Assembly: GCF_000499845.2 (NCBI RefSeq)
Contig: NC_023751.2
Location: forward strand, 11,509,564 to 11,573,563
DNA: 64,000 bases
From: Phaseolus vulgaris
Lineage: Eukaryota > Streptophyta > Magnoliopsida > Fabales > Fabaceae
Direction: 5' to 3'
The notes beneath the pieces were generated by a model. It saw nothing but the letters and a program-made list of their open reading frames with translations. It searched no databases and was not told the DNA's origin. Position 1 is the stretch's first letter. Each line of letters starts with the position of its first letter. This document shows positions 49,291 through 62,282 of the stretch, one piece after another. Both the position numbers and the translations under genes were made by a program.

Positions 49291-52200
49291 GTGAGAATGT
49301 TAATTTTGGTTTACTTAAACTTCTTCTAGTAACTTCTTCTCACGAGGTCGTAAACATTTTTACCATTTTTAGCGAAGCTTTATCACCTTCATTGTTTCAA
49401 AATCTTCATTCCAATTTAGACTTGCTAAATATACATTCTGAGTGCTCGTGGGAGGTCAACCATAAATAATTTTGTGTCAACCATATTCAATTTTCTGTTT
49501 ATCTATTTTTTTTTCTATAATTTTATGTTCATCCTTTTTTTCTATAATTTTATGTTTATCTATTTTTTTCTAGGATTCAATCCAATCTTAATTCCAATAT
49601 GTTTTCACACATTTATACTGATTTTTTTAATTGTAAAAAATAGTCTTAACTTTTATCATACGAATTTTTTTTTATAGATACTATGAATAAATATTTCATA
49701 TCCAACGTACTATTAGAAGTAAATGTAAATATTTAAGTACAAGTGTTTGACTTCCTTTACGAAATTAATTTAATTTGTTATTAATATTTTGCATTTTTCA
49801 GTATTTTTTCAATTACTTTTTATGTATAAGGTGTAAGTATTATAATTCCAGTTATAATAATCCATGGTTAGTCTGTTACAAAAACTGGAATTCAGCCCAA
49901 CTCCAATGAAATTGAATGGAGCAAGTTATATTTAAAATTAGACAAAATCTACGCAATTAACTGCACCCTATCTCAATATCTTCAACTTCCTATTCCTATG
50001 CTGTTGCATGTTTGCCTCTATCGTCTCTCGCTAATTTTCCGCTGTGCTTCTGTTGTTTTGTTTTCTAGTTTTGTGGGTATGGAAGATTCTTCCTTCTAGT
50101 TTTGTGAATGTTGTGGGTGTTGGTTTTGGGGTTTTAGTTTCGCTACCCTCTTCATTCTCGATATTATCATCATCATATTTGTATTCTAATTCTTATCTCA
50201 CTACCATGTTGTTTTTGTGGTCCACTTGACTTATTTAAAAGGGTATATTTTAATTTTGGCTACATTTTTTTTCGATTGTAATTCAAAGACTATTGTGAGA
50301 AGGAGGATGTATAAAATTATTAAATATTAATATTAAAAGAGCCATTCATCAATCTAATTATTTAATTTCTTTTAATTTAATAGCGGTAAAAAGTAATTCA
50401 TCTAATATAACTAGATTAAAATATTGGAAGTAAAAATATAATTATTTTTCAGTAACTTGATATCCTTTGCAATGATATAATTATTCACATACCTTACATA
50501 TTAACTCTTCAATTATAGGAATAAAGATGCTTTAAATGCCTTTCTCTGATGCATGAATAATTCTCCATTCCAACTTTTTTAGGTTAGAATACATTGAGTG
50601 GAAGTATCAAAGTGCTAGCTTTGCCCTAAAATTACTTTCTTTAAAGAACCCTTAAGCCCCACGCACGTGCCAGGGGTCAGAAATGTTACTAGATAACTTC
50701 CCGGTTTCAGGTGGGGATCGCTTTCCTGCCGTTGGATGAAAATGAATTCAACACGTGATTGCCATCGATGGGAAATTCTAGTGCACCGTTCATTTGATGA
50801 TAATGATTGAGTGTGGTCTATTATCCCTCATGTTCCGCAGCCGTAGCCTAAAAGACCTAAGCTCTCTCTCATTTAAAGTGGTGCGCTTTTCGAGATGGAT
50901 CAGGCTCTGATGGAACCTGCTTCATGTGCTGGATTTGTTAACGAACTTACTTACCATGCAGCTACAGTGAACTACTTTGCCTTTAATCCTTATTTAAATT
51001 AAATTATTGAAAGTTAAAGAATTGAAGATGGAGAAAAAAAAAGAAAAAGGAATGGAAATAAGTAGAAATTCATAGTTGTTTAAATTAAGTGAAATACAGT
51101 GAAAATGAGTGAAATTTTTTCTTTCATTTATTATTTGTTATGTTTTTTTTAATTATTTACTAATAAAATGTTTATAATATAATTAATTATATTGAAGAGA
51201 TAATTAATTATATAATATACATTTACGTAAATATTTTAAAAATATTTATGACAAATGGATTATATTTTAATATAATTTAGTATGACATTTTTCACATCTT
51301 AAAATCCGAACTTTTCACACACAAGTCAATCAAAATAAGGAAGGGAGACAACTTTCAGCCGACAATGGAAACACATTGAATTATTTTTTTTAAATAAAAG
51401 TATTTTTAATATTAGTAACAAAAAAATTATTTTATTTTTTTCAATTTTACATAAAAACAATAAATTTATTCAATTTTTATGCAAACCTGTAACAGTTAAA
51501 CTAAAACTGTAACATTCTATAATTAAGAAAATGAAATAAAAGAAATCGACGGTGTAACCTTCAGTTTTCAGCATTCACCAACTTTTCATTGACGGTATCC
51601 TTTTGTAAGTTTTACAAAGTTGAATTCATTTTGTAAATTTTAAATCAGGCAATTTAATCATCGTTCACTTGAAATTAAAACCAGTTGTGAATCCGAAAGT
51701 TGTTCCAAGTGTTTTAAAAACCAACATGGATTCACGAGATTTAACATGTGCAGAAAATATGACATAAGTAAAGTAATAAGGACAAAATTATGAATGAATT
51801 CAAGGAGTATATATTAGAATAAGAATTGTTTTTATTGAGTTTTTTTAGCATTTTACATTAATTAAAAGATGAATGTAAATGTCACCAATATAAGATAGGA
51901 AAGTTCCAACTTTTATTAATAAATAATATAAAACATAGATATGTTATATTTGTTACTATATATAACATATCCTCAGTTAGACTTAAAACATTACAATATG
52001 ACTTATCTATATGAGTTGTATCTATACCAGATGATGAAGAAAACAAATACAAAAAAAATTAGAAATTGCAAGTAATTTATAAAAACCACATTGTCATCAA
52101 CCCATCCAAATCCAAACACCAAACAAACAATTTCTAACTTCACCACTTCTTTTTTTTATCACATTAGGATTTAAACAACTTTAAACACAAATCAAATTAA

Positions 52201-53489
52201 ATTAAATTCTGAAAGTACTATTAACACAATAAATATTAATTAAAGCAAAAATACTGTGATTTCATGTTAGACATATTCTAAAAATATGATAAAATTATAA
52301 TATAACTGGATTGATACAAATTTTCTAAACCCACTTTTTTTTGAGTTAGACTTCAATTTTATTTTCTTAAAATATATTAAAATTTATCAATACATTATCT
52401 TAATAAAATTTATTAGACGTAATTTGACATCCACTATTGATTTTTCCTACATTTTTTTCTTCCATTTCTTTGTTTAATATCTTTAATAAACATTCGATAT
52501 TTTTTTTTATATGAGAAGGTGTATTACAGTTTATGCATCATCTATATAACTAAAATATATAATATATATATAAAGTATGATAAGTATTTTACTATTTCAA
52601 TTTAATTTTTTAAAGTTAAGTTGATTTAAGTTTTATTTTATTTTATGAATATAATAATTAAAAAATTAGAAATATTAAAATAGTGAAAGATGAGAAAAAT
52701 TCTAAAAAAAAGACAAAATTATAAATAACAATAAAAGAGGAAAGAGAGTGAAAGTAAAAAAGGGAAATTAAAAAAATAAAACAATAAATACAGCACACAT
52801 CTTTTACCATGTTAAATTCTAAATACTACACCTAAATCTTATAATAATGTATAATATATAAGTTATTCTAACAACAAATAAAGTTAATTTAAGAAAATTT
52901 TGATATGATGTAAGTTGGACAATCTTCTACCATGTTTGCACACACTATATATTTGCTTGAGTGTTAATATTTTGAATATTTATTAGCCATTATTTACATG
53001 TGGACCCCGCACGGCACAAACTATAATGAATTTCGAAGAGACACGATTGAAGATGCTACCAGACATTTTGTTTCCACCAATAAGACAAGTACACTTTTTG
53101 TTGCTAATTTTAATAATTTAATAACAAGCTTTTCTTAATTATTTTGGAGAGAGAATTTTACAGTTTTTTTTAAACACTCACATATATATTAAGATCAAAT
53201 TCATTTTGTTTAAATTATTTCATTTTTAAAAATATTTTGTTTGGATAAAACAATTTAAATAGTGAATTCTATATTTTTTTCCAATGAAGTATTTCAACTA
53301 CCACAAAGTTCAAAAAAAATATTTAAATACTAAATAATTATTAAAAAATTAAAAATAGTAATATTTTTATTTTTTTTTAGTAAATCTGGAATGATAGTTT
53401 CTTTCTTAGATTTTAAGATTTTTTTATTTCATTATAATTTTTTTCTCAATTTAGATTAAATGTTATAAGATGCTAAATTAAGTCATATC
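49291..53489. other. gene-poor stretch including a GC-richer island
   Basis: Mostly AT-rich, no supported gene. The segment at 50640-50960 is much less AT-rich, contains GCACGTGC and CACGTG, and has no coding frame (see findings). Frames at 49474-49677 and 50044-50229 are T-rich, low-complexity and without a domain. Confidence 0.5.
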
Positions 53490-54275
53490 CAAGTAAGATA
53501 ATATAGGGCCACACTTATCTAAAATGTGTTGAGTTTGGCATGTTAGAGTCAAACCAAGTTGACCCGAGTTCAGATTAAATCAAGTCAGCTTGAATTCAAG
53601 TTGAGCTAAGTAGATCGACATCCAAACTAAGCTTAGTTGACATGGAACCAAATCAAGCTGAGTTAATCGGGCCTAGATCTAGTCGAGAGTTTGGACCCAA
53701 GTCGATTCAGGGCAAAGTCCAATCGAATTTAGGTGAGTCCACATTTAGTTGAGTCGGGGGTGGGTCCACAATCATCAAAGTCAAGCCTAACCATTTTAAT
53801 TGAGTTGGGATAAGTCCAAGTGGGTCTTAGTCTAATCAATACTAGGTCTGATTGGCTTAATCAAAACTAGGTCAAATTAAGCCCAGGTCAAGTCGATTCA
53901 GCTCGGACCCAGTCCAACAGAGTTGGTACAAACCAAGTTGAGTCAGCTCGAACCCGGTCCAACAGAGTTGGCGCAAACTAAGTCGAGTCAAGTCAACCCG
54001 AATCTAAGTCAAGTTAAGTCTAATCACATTAAGCTGGGTTGTGTTATGTCTATATCGAGTTAAGTTCACTCAAGTACAACTCGAGTTGGATCTAAGTCAG
54101 GTTGGGACCTAGGTGAGTCGAGACAAATAAGTTAGGTTTGTCCATGTCGAGTTTCGTCCGTGTTGGATCGAAACATTGAGTCCAAGTCACATCAAATTAA
54201 GTTTGGTCGATGTCACGTCAAGTCGAATCAAGTCTATTTAAGTCTATGTCGAGCCAAATAAGCTTGAGTCCACGT
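53490..54275. repeat. degenerate GAGTCAAGTCG-type repeat field
   Basis: About 0.8 kb is built almost entirely of variants of (A)AGTC(A/G)AGT(C/T)(G/A)(A/G) with interspersed GGTCC, GACCC and CAACAGAGTTGG. Two adjacent 45-bp units at 53899-53943 and 53944-53988 (CAGCTCGGACCCAGTCCAAC...) show local tandem duplication. GC content is far above the flanks. No frame stays open. Confidence 0.75.
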
Positions 54276-56490
54276 AATTTTAAAAAGTAAAATATATATT
54301 TAAGAATGTAAAAAATTATAAATTTATACTTTTCTAGACAAAATTTAAAATTTCAATTTCTTTCAAAATTCCTTACCAAAACATATTTGGTCATAAAATA
54401 TTTTAAATTCTCTAAAACAAATTCAAAAATTCAATGAATTAATTTTTTTAGCTGAGTAGTTAAATAGATTCCTCTATAAAATAAAGAAGGAAAAGAAACT
54501 CGAGTTATGTTTCTTTCTTAAAGTGTTTTCTTTTTTTTTAGAAGACGTTTCCTAAATTAATATATATTCTTTTTAGTTTTATATAAAATACATGTTTTAC
54601 TTATTATACTATTTTTTGATTTAATTCATATGCATAAAATTTCCTAAACCCGTTATAAGTGTAAGCGTTATCAATTTGATCGTCAATGTCGATTTACGTA
54701 TGATTATCATTCTTATGCTTTTCACATCTCAATTGCTTGTTTTTATGATATAAAAATTTTGTTGTTTAAAATGATTTTATAAGGTTGTTCTTAAAAACCA
54801 TGAAAATAAAGCACAGAAACACATGCAAAATTTAGTTATGCAAAAAAGAGAGGCTAGAATCGTATACCTAAATTGTCCTCAACGAAAGAAAGTTAATTAT
54901 GACTGTTGGGCTTGCAAAATAACAGATTCTAAGCCAAAGCCAACGATAAAAGGTTTTTATAAAAGTTTTGAAAAAAATATTGTTTTGCTTAGGTTTTGTT
55001 TGGATTGAGGAGGGAATTTGTGAGGAGAGAAAATAGATTTGTGAGAATTAGAGAGGATGTGTGAGAATATGTGATGTTGTTTGGATTGAGGGATCATAGA
55101 GTGAATCTGTGAGGATGGTTTATTGTAAATTTACAAATTTATCCTTATTATTAAAAAATATTTGAATAATAAATTATAATTTTTTTGTAAATTTGAATTA
55201 ATTAAATATTTTTAATATATAATATTTATAATTATTTATATTTTTTAATAAAAAATTAAAAAATGTAATGAAAATATTTCTGTGTTAAATTGAAATAAAT
55301 TTATTAAATATATTAAAATTTATGAAAATAATATTTATTATTATATTCATTTGTTACTCTATATAACTATATTATATATATATATATATATTTTGTGTTG
55401 ATATATATTATAATTTTTATTTTTTTATTTTTATTATTTACAATTATATGTTGTTATTAATAGTATAATTAAATATTTTTAAATTATAAATAATAAATAA
55501 ATTTATATAATATTTAATTTTATACATTGTAATAAAATGAATGCAAAAGGATATTTTGGTAAAAATACAATAATCCACATCAATCCCTCCAATTCTCTTC
55601 ATTTTGTGAAGAGTGAAATAAATCATCCACCCTTTCCCCCATCCTCTCACCCACTCTCAAAACCATGGAAACAAACACAAAAAAATACCTCCTCCCTCCT
55701 CCCACTTGGAAGCAAACACACCCTTACACTCGAACCAAGTTCTTTCGGTGATTAAAAAAAATTTATTAATCACTAAATCAGACAAATTCTTTCATTTTTA
55801 TTATATTTATTATTATTAATATAATTTATATATATTATTATTAATAATTATATTATTAATAATAATATAATTTATATTCATATGTTAATATAGTTAATAT
55901 TGTTAATATTATTAATAATAATAAGTATAATAAAAATTATAATAATACTAAAGAATTTGTTTGGGATAATGGTTAATTTTTTTTTGGTAACGAAAGAAAC
56001 CTGGTTTCAAATTCCGTATTAATGCCTTTTTTAAACCATGATAAATAAGAAAATTAACAAAGAGGAAAAGATAGAGTCACAAATAATTTTATATATATAT
56101 GAACAAAAAAGTGTATCATTATTATTATTACTAGTGGAAAGACATATTGCATTTTCCTTTTTTATTCAATTTTTATGATAATAAAATTTTAATATACATA
56201 CAAAAATAATTTTAGAAGAATCAAAATTGAAAAACAAAAAATAAATTAAAATAAGAAAATGTGTGAGAGTATGCTCTCTCTTTCTTCTTGTTGCCTTAAA
56301 ATAAGGAATTAAGAAAAGAGTGGTGAATCATATAAAAACTGTACATTAATATTAATTTAAAAAATAATTATATTTTTTTAAGTATGAAATGACAAAATAT
56401 TTCATTGTATTAATAAAATGAGTTATATTAAACAGGAGTAAAACTGAAAAAAAATTGTGTACACCGATTATAAGGGATCATCCCTTTATA

Positions 56491-56536
<46 letters not shown>

Positions 56537-57670
56537 TTTTCATTATAGAAAACATTATTCTAATATGCATCTGTTGTATATGAAAACAAGAAATCACAAC
56601 CTTCACTTATCTCGTAAGCCTTCCCACATGAACATATGTGTTTTTTTTAAAAAAAATTGGCATCGTATGCTAGTTTAACATAATTCACGACTTTACAGAA
56701 ATAAATTACTAAATATGTACTCTAATAGTATAAATTTTCAAAATTTAAATAACATATTAAAAATAGATTTTTGCAATACTATTCGGTAAATTTAAAATTT
56801 TAAAATCTTGTTATAGTTTGTAGTATTTTTTATACCATGATTGAATTGGGATTTAAAAATGTATAGTTGTATTAAATTGTAGACTTAAAAAAAAAAAATG
56901 TATATAATAAGGGAGGGAGACAATTGTCTGCAAGAAAAAGTTGGAGAAGATAAAACGAATCCAAAAGGGACAGATTTTGATTTGGGTGTGTGATATTTTG
57001 ATTTCTCTATTACATTATCACCTTATCCTCTCTTTCCCACGCATCCAATTCCTTCTCATTATTATTACCATCACATTCAAATAAAGAAAACACATATGTT
57101 TGAATTAGCTTTAATGATTTAAAATTTGGAAAATAAGGTTTATGAGTAATGAGATGGTTACAATATTTGATGGTCCCAGGCAGGTCTTTGTCGCTGAGAA
57201 ACAGTGTGCCTGCTGCGACAGCATGAGCATGCGCGTTTGTGGGTGCATGATTTTCATCGCTCGCAACTTCAATAATTTTCTGCTTCCCCAATTACGCAAA
57301 TCTTCAACTCAACAACCTCATTTCAATTGAATTGGTTTGCGTCATAATGTGATGCTGATCTCACCACTTGAATACTCCATTCCTTAATTTAGCATATTTC
57401 TTCTCTGAGGGTGCAAGTAGCACAATAAATTCCCTTGCCATTTACGCCCACAATTTTCAATAACCACACTTCACAACTTCTTTCATCCCTACAACCAATG
57501 GTAAGTTTAGTGTTTCCATTCCCTCTACAATTATGTCAATTAATTATCATTTTGCAAACAACACAAAAGGGGCAAGTACTGGTCCACCTCATCCCTCATT
57601 CCGATTATCCTACTTCCCCTTTAATTTCATTGTCTTTTTCATCTCGCCATTTTTAAATTACTAAACCACC
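54276..57670. other. gene-free stretch with a possible MITE
   Basis: No supported gene. 54990-55740 may be a TIR element: the left edge TAGGTTTTGTTTGGATTGAGG resembles the reverse complement of the right edge (TAAGGGTGTGTTTGCTTCC). An (ATT)n tract lies at 56489-56536 and a TA run at 55373-55391. The minus frames at 57010-57299 are short, overlap a + frame and show no domain. Confidence 0.45.
56489..56536. repeat. (ATT)n microsatellite
   Basis: About 16 ATT units in a row. Confidence 0.95.
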
Positions 57671-58117
57671 TGTATCTGTATGTCAGGGTCAGAATAATGT
57701 TGATCCACGTCGATACGTAATTGTTATCGTGATTGTAACTATCTAATTTTTCGAGTCCTTCTTCCTTCTCGTGTGTGTTCGTCCGGTCGGCGAAGTACTT
57801 GCGATTGCACTCTGACGCTTAAGTCAGTGCTAGTGTTTTGTTAAGTCTTTCTGATATTATGAAAACGTACCTTTCCCCCTTTCAGAAGTTCCTTTTGTAG
57901 GTTGACTTGGGCTTTGGTTCATGTGGACCAAGTAACCGATTGCTAAAGACATGCGTAGTGGTCTTTTGGTCATGTGTAGTGGTTCCCTGATATTAAATGA
58001 GTGTTTCTCGAAGTGTCTCTGACTTATTCAAAGCTGGTTACAACCGTTTTCTTATCACGTATTTATCATATTTTATTATTAATATGTAGCCTTGGTCGTC
58101 CGGGACTGACCAGTACA
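57671..58117. mobile_element. solo LTR with 5-bp target duplication
   Basis: A 447-bp block starts TGTATCTGTATGTCAGGG and ends CTGACCAGTACA (inverted tips TGTA/TACA). It is flanked on both sides by CCACC (57666-57670 and 58118-58122). It is GC-richer than its surroundings and contains GGTCGGCGAAGTACTTGCG and CTCTGACGCTTAAGTCAGTG, words typical of Ty3/Gypsy LTRs. No internal region or second LTR exists, so the element was lost by LTR-LTR recombination. Confidence 0.85.
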
Positions 58118-58354
58118 CCACCCTTCAAATTTTTAAAATAAAAATTTCTTTTAGTTTATTCAATATTATTTTCGTTATGAGTTCATCACAGATTAAATCA
58201 TCTCCTGTAAATTCCTCCACTCTAAAAATTATAAAGAAAACCATTATTTCTAAAAAAAACACCTTCATTTTTATGCAACTGTCTCTTAAATTTAATTATC
58301 TTATTTTTCAAATTTTTGTAGTCTATTTATTTAAATACAACTTTAACTTCCTCT

Positions 58355-58360
<6 letters not shown>

Positions 58361-58394
<34 letters not shown>
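58361..58394. repeat. (TA)n microsatellite
   Basis: About 34 bp of alternating AT. Confidence 0.95.
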
Positions 58395-58396
<2 letters not shown>

Positions 58397-60501
58397 CAAG
58401 GAAGCTTATGACAATCTTAATTAAAAATAAGATTAAATTACATTATATTAACGAAGTTAATCTTCATTTAATAAGTTGGATGGATTGTTGAAGATGGATT
58501 ATATTTAAGATCTCTTTTTCATATTAAAAGTGTGTTTAAAATCTTAAATTCAAGATATACATATCTGGTGATAAGGTATATTAAAATATGAGTAAGGATA
58601 ATTTGTACCTTAAAGAATGATTTTGGGAGAAATAATTATATTTAAATTTACTTTTTAAATATGAATAATTGCTTAAAAAACATTGGAAAACATACTAGTA
58701 TTAGATAAAATGAAAAAAAAAATTGTGAATAAAGGGTACCTACGGTATGTACCTTCCACGTCCTAGGGGATGTATATATAAAAAATAAACAAATATTATA
58801 TATATATATATATAACATTTCCCTTTCCTGTAGGATGTGGCACACTATAGTTTGGTTATCCCCACATATCTTCATGTTCTATTTACCTTTCTAGCATCTC
58901 TCCATAGTGGTGTATTGTGGGTAATTTGATTTTGTTAGTTAACTTTGTGTTTTCAATTGTGGTTAGGCTTAAGGGACTTCTTGCCTTTAAAAAGAGTCCT
59001 GCAGAGGGTAAGAGATACCAAACACTGCAAGCAACCATGACTCATCACTATTCTAGAAACTTTTTATTTATTTATATTCTAGCATTCTTGTTTTCTTATT
59101 TCGATTCCTTTTATTCTCTCTTCTTAATAAAATATTATTTTTAATTTTTTTTAGTTTTTATATAAGGGTTTGGACAGTCTGAAGTGTCCCCAATTTAATT
59201 TAATTAAATTTTTGTTAAAAAAAATTGTTTTTTAATTTATCTAACTAGTTTATTATTAATTAATAATCTTAAAACGCGGTTTGAATGGAATAAATTTGAT
59301 AACAAGACAAGACGAGGCAAGATTTGTCCTGCCCTGCTCCATTTTAATATATCATTAAATTCCTTTTATAAAATATTAAACCAAATTTGCCACAACTAAC
59401 TTGAACAAAAATATTAAACAAATCTACAAATTTAAGCATAACTATTATAAACACATAACTTTCAATCCATATGTTATATCTTTCAATATTTTTAAAATAT
59501 ATGGTAATAAATTAATTAATCAATTTATCCTTATGACACGAGTATTTTAACTATTTCATAACCATCTTCATTAGAATTATTTAGAAAAAATTTGCACAAA
59601 AATGGATCATCACTACTTTTATACTTAATTGAACACTTTCTTTCTTGTATACAAATTGAAATAATTCAATATCTTGTACTCGATTAATGCTCTTTGTAAG
59701 TGAGGAACGCAATCCAAGGATAGTTTAGAAACATTGTTATAAAATTTTTACTCTCTTCAACTTTTTCACCTATTATATTGAATTTATTTTCTTTCCAAGT
59801 CAAACTTATTTTTTTTGACAAAAAATAAATAAAGAAATATAGAATATTTGAGGGGTGTTGTAATCCTATTACAAAAAGAAGGTTCAACAAATATGACCTA
59901 CAACTTAACCTACAAGACCCAAGAGAACTACATACTCTTGTGTCCTATGTAACAAAACAAAAAACATTTTTTTTATTTTTATGTAAAACTCTGCTCAACT
60001 AATTAATTACATAAAAACTAGCTACTAAGAAGTTCCATTTTAGATATATGTATTTCAGAGTACAAAAACACACATGCTACATAAGATATATATACAATAT
60101 TCATTCATATTAAGATCACAACTTTGTTTAAACTCATAAAAAAAGTTGACCTGAGACACTGCTTCCACTTAGTCCATTTATAAGAAGAATGTCCAAGCAC
60201 AATTTTGTGCACTAAATTGAAATGCACAATTATGCATAAAGAACTATAACACCAAAGTATACAATAAAAAACTCCACATCAGTATCATTCATTGATAGAT
60301 ACCTTTTCCTGACTGCATTTATTAATCCTTGCTATCTTGCACTCCAATCCAGACCACGAGATCATTCCTTACTAGCCAAATATTGTACCCTGCATTACTA
60401 ACAAAAAAACCTTCCACAACCAGCTAAATGATTTATAGCTTAAAGAATACCTTAAAGCCAACAAGAAAACAAAACAACCATACATTCGATAAAAGGAACA
60501 A

Positions 60502-61112
60502 TTCATTCAAGAGATTTTAAGCATAAAATTGAGTACATGAATTTGAGTTGGGTTATTTGCAAAATTTATCCGACATCAATAACTTCTTGTTCGAAAACAA
60601 GTAGTTTATATATTTCTATACTTGTCATACTATTACAAACCACACTACCTTCCAATAGTGATTATGCTTTTTACTCAAAGTCAATCAAAATTGCTCAAAA
60701 TAATTAAAAAAATTATTGTGTTGGACTCCCCAAATAAATAGTCACCTACCTAAACAAGAGTTCCATACATTCATTCAAGAGATTCAATAGATTTTAAGCA
60801 TAAAATTGAGTACATGAAATTGAGTTGGGTTATTTGCAAAAATTTATCCGACATCAATAACTCCTTGTTGAAAAACAAGTAGTTTATATATTTCTATACT
60901 TATCATACTATTACAAACCACACTACCTTACAATAGTGATTATGCTTTTTACTCAAAGTCGATAAAAGGATTAAAAGGATTAAAAAAGTTATTGTGTTGG
61001 ACTCTGCTTTTTCCTCAAAGTCAATAAAAATTGCTCACAATAATTAAAAAAATTATTGTGTTGGACTCCCCAAATAAATAGTCACCTACCTAAAACAAGA
61101 GTTCCATACATT
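60502..61112. repeat. tandem duplication (2 copies plus a partial third)
   Basis: Copy 1 (60502-60769) and copy 2 (60770-61000) share TTTTAAGCATAAAATTGAG, TTATCCGACATCAATAACT, AAACAAGTAGTTTATATAT and ACAAACCACACTACCTT with few differences. A third partial copy (about 61001-61112) repeats the right half from CTTTTTCCTCAAAGTCAATA to GAGTTCCATACATTCA. Non-coding. Confidence 0.85.
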
Positions 61113-61944
61113 CACAGCTATTTCACAACCCAAAAAATTGAGATTATGCTACTTTTGTGATATACTAAATTTACCCCTTTATTACAAATATATATTTTTT
61201 TAATTTACTTTAACCAATAATCCTATAATTTTTTAGCTAATGAAATTTTCAGCCGTTATATGATAATAATTATCCACATTATTTTCGAACAAATAAAATA
61301 TTTTGTTCCAGATGTAAGTTTAAAACCAAAACTTGAAAAAAAATTAAGTTTTTCATAAGTTGTCTTCCCATTACACCAAACAGATATTGACTTCTTTAAT
61401 AAATACGCAGCCAATTTTTTTTAATGAAAAATCATTATCCATACCTATATACATTAACGAGTTCAGGGGTCTGGGTCCTATTTCTTTCTCATTATTTATT
61501 ATTATTATTTATTATATATATATTAAGATTATTTTTTTATTAAGAAAAAATAATGAGCTTTTAAATATTATTTATATTTTTGTTTTTTTTTATAAATTTT
61601 ACTGTGAAGAGAAATAATATTTTTTAACATGAATATTACATATATTTTAGTTTTTATTATAGGATGCTTTTAGACAATATATTGTACTATCGTTGATTAA
61701 ATAATATAACTAAAGTAATTTTTGTTTAATAATCATTATTTACAACAAAAATAATCAAATAATTAATGTAATTAATTGTAATTTAATATGTATTAACAGT
61801 ACAATTATAAAAAAAATCCTTAAAACAATACAATTTATTATAATATAAGTATATTTAATTTATTGTTTATGTAAATATATCTCTTTAACACATATTAATC
61901 ATGAGTGTTATACACAAACAACCCCATTTTCTACACCTATCCAA

Positions 61945-62282
61945 CATTACAAGAAAATCATAGAATAGAAACAAATTTTTAGAGATCAAAATAATTAGTT
62001 GCAATACTAACTAAATTAGAGACCATTTTAGAAACTAAAAAATTTTTTTGGTTTCTAAATTAGTTTCTATTATTGTGAGATAGTTTCTAAATAGGTATCC
62101 AATTAGCTACCAAGGTTTTAACTACCAATTATTTAGATTCTAAGTTATTTAGATTCTAAGTTTGGTATCAAAAACTTTAGTTGCTAATTAGATACCAATT
62201 TAGAAACCATCTAACAATAATAGAAACTAATTTAGAAACCAAAAATTTATTTAGTTCCTAAAATGATAATTTTCTTGTAGGA
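61945..62282. mobile_element. CACTA-tipped MITE with 3-bp TSD
   Basis: 338 bp. The left tip CATTACAAGAAAATCAT and the right tip (reverse complement TCCTACAAGAAAATTATC) are variants of the CACTACAAGAAAA terminus of plant CACTA elements. A CAA triplet flanks both ends (61942-61944 and 62283-62285), the TSD length expected. The interior consists of inverted repeats of AGAAACTAATTTAGAAACC-type sequence and has no coding capacity. Confidence 0.75.

Larger units (their letters stand above)
58118..61944. other. gene-free stretch with a tandem duplication
   Basis: No supported gene. It holds a TA microsatellite at 58361-58394, a second TA run at 58799-58815, and the duplicated block at 60502-61112. 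The remainder is AT-rich. Confidence 0.5.

Noticed and set aside
49880..49945. Text resembling a Copia gag start (P-T-P-M-K-L-N-G-A-S-Y) on the plus strand
   Set aside because: Only about a dozen residues before a stop, with no LTR or further gag/pol nearby; could be chance.
50760..50910. Possible C/D snoRNA (TGATGAT ... CTGA)
   Set aside because: Box C-like and D-like words are too far apart, without a terminal stem or a recognisable guide; the words are common.
54990..55740. Complete MITE with GTTTGGATTGAGG ends
   Set aside because: The two ends are only loosely inverted and no TSD could be set, so it is mentioned only within the spacer entry.
57010..57299. Minus-strand frame starting M-G-K-Q-K-I-I-E-V
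   Set aside because: It looks more protein-like than most, but is 93 codons, overlapped by two other frames, and I recognise no family.
60340..60450. Minus-strand text I-W-L-V-R-N-D-L-V-V-W resembling the end of a non-LTR retrotransposon
   Set aside because: Very short, surrounded by stops, and no RT or endonuclease motif nearby.
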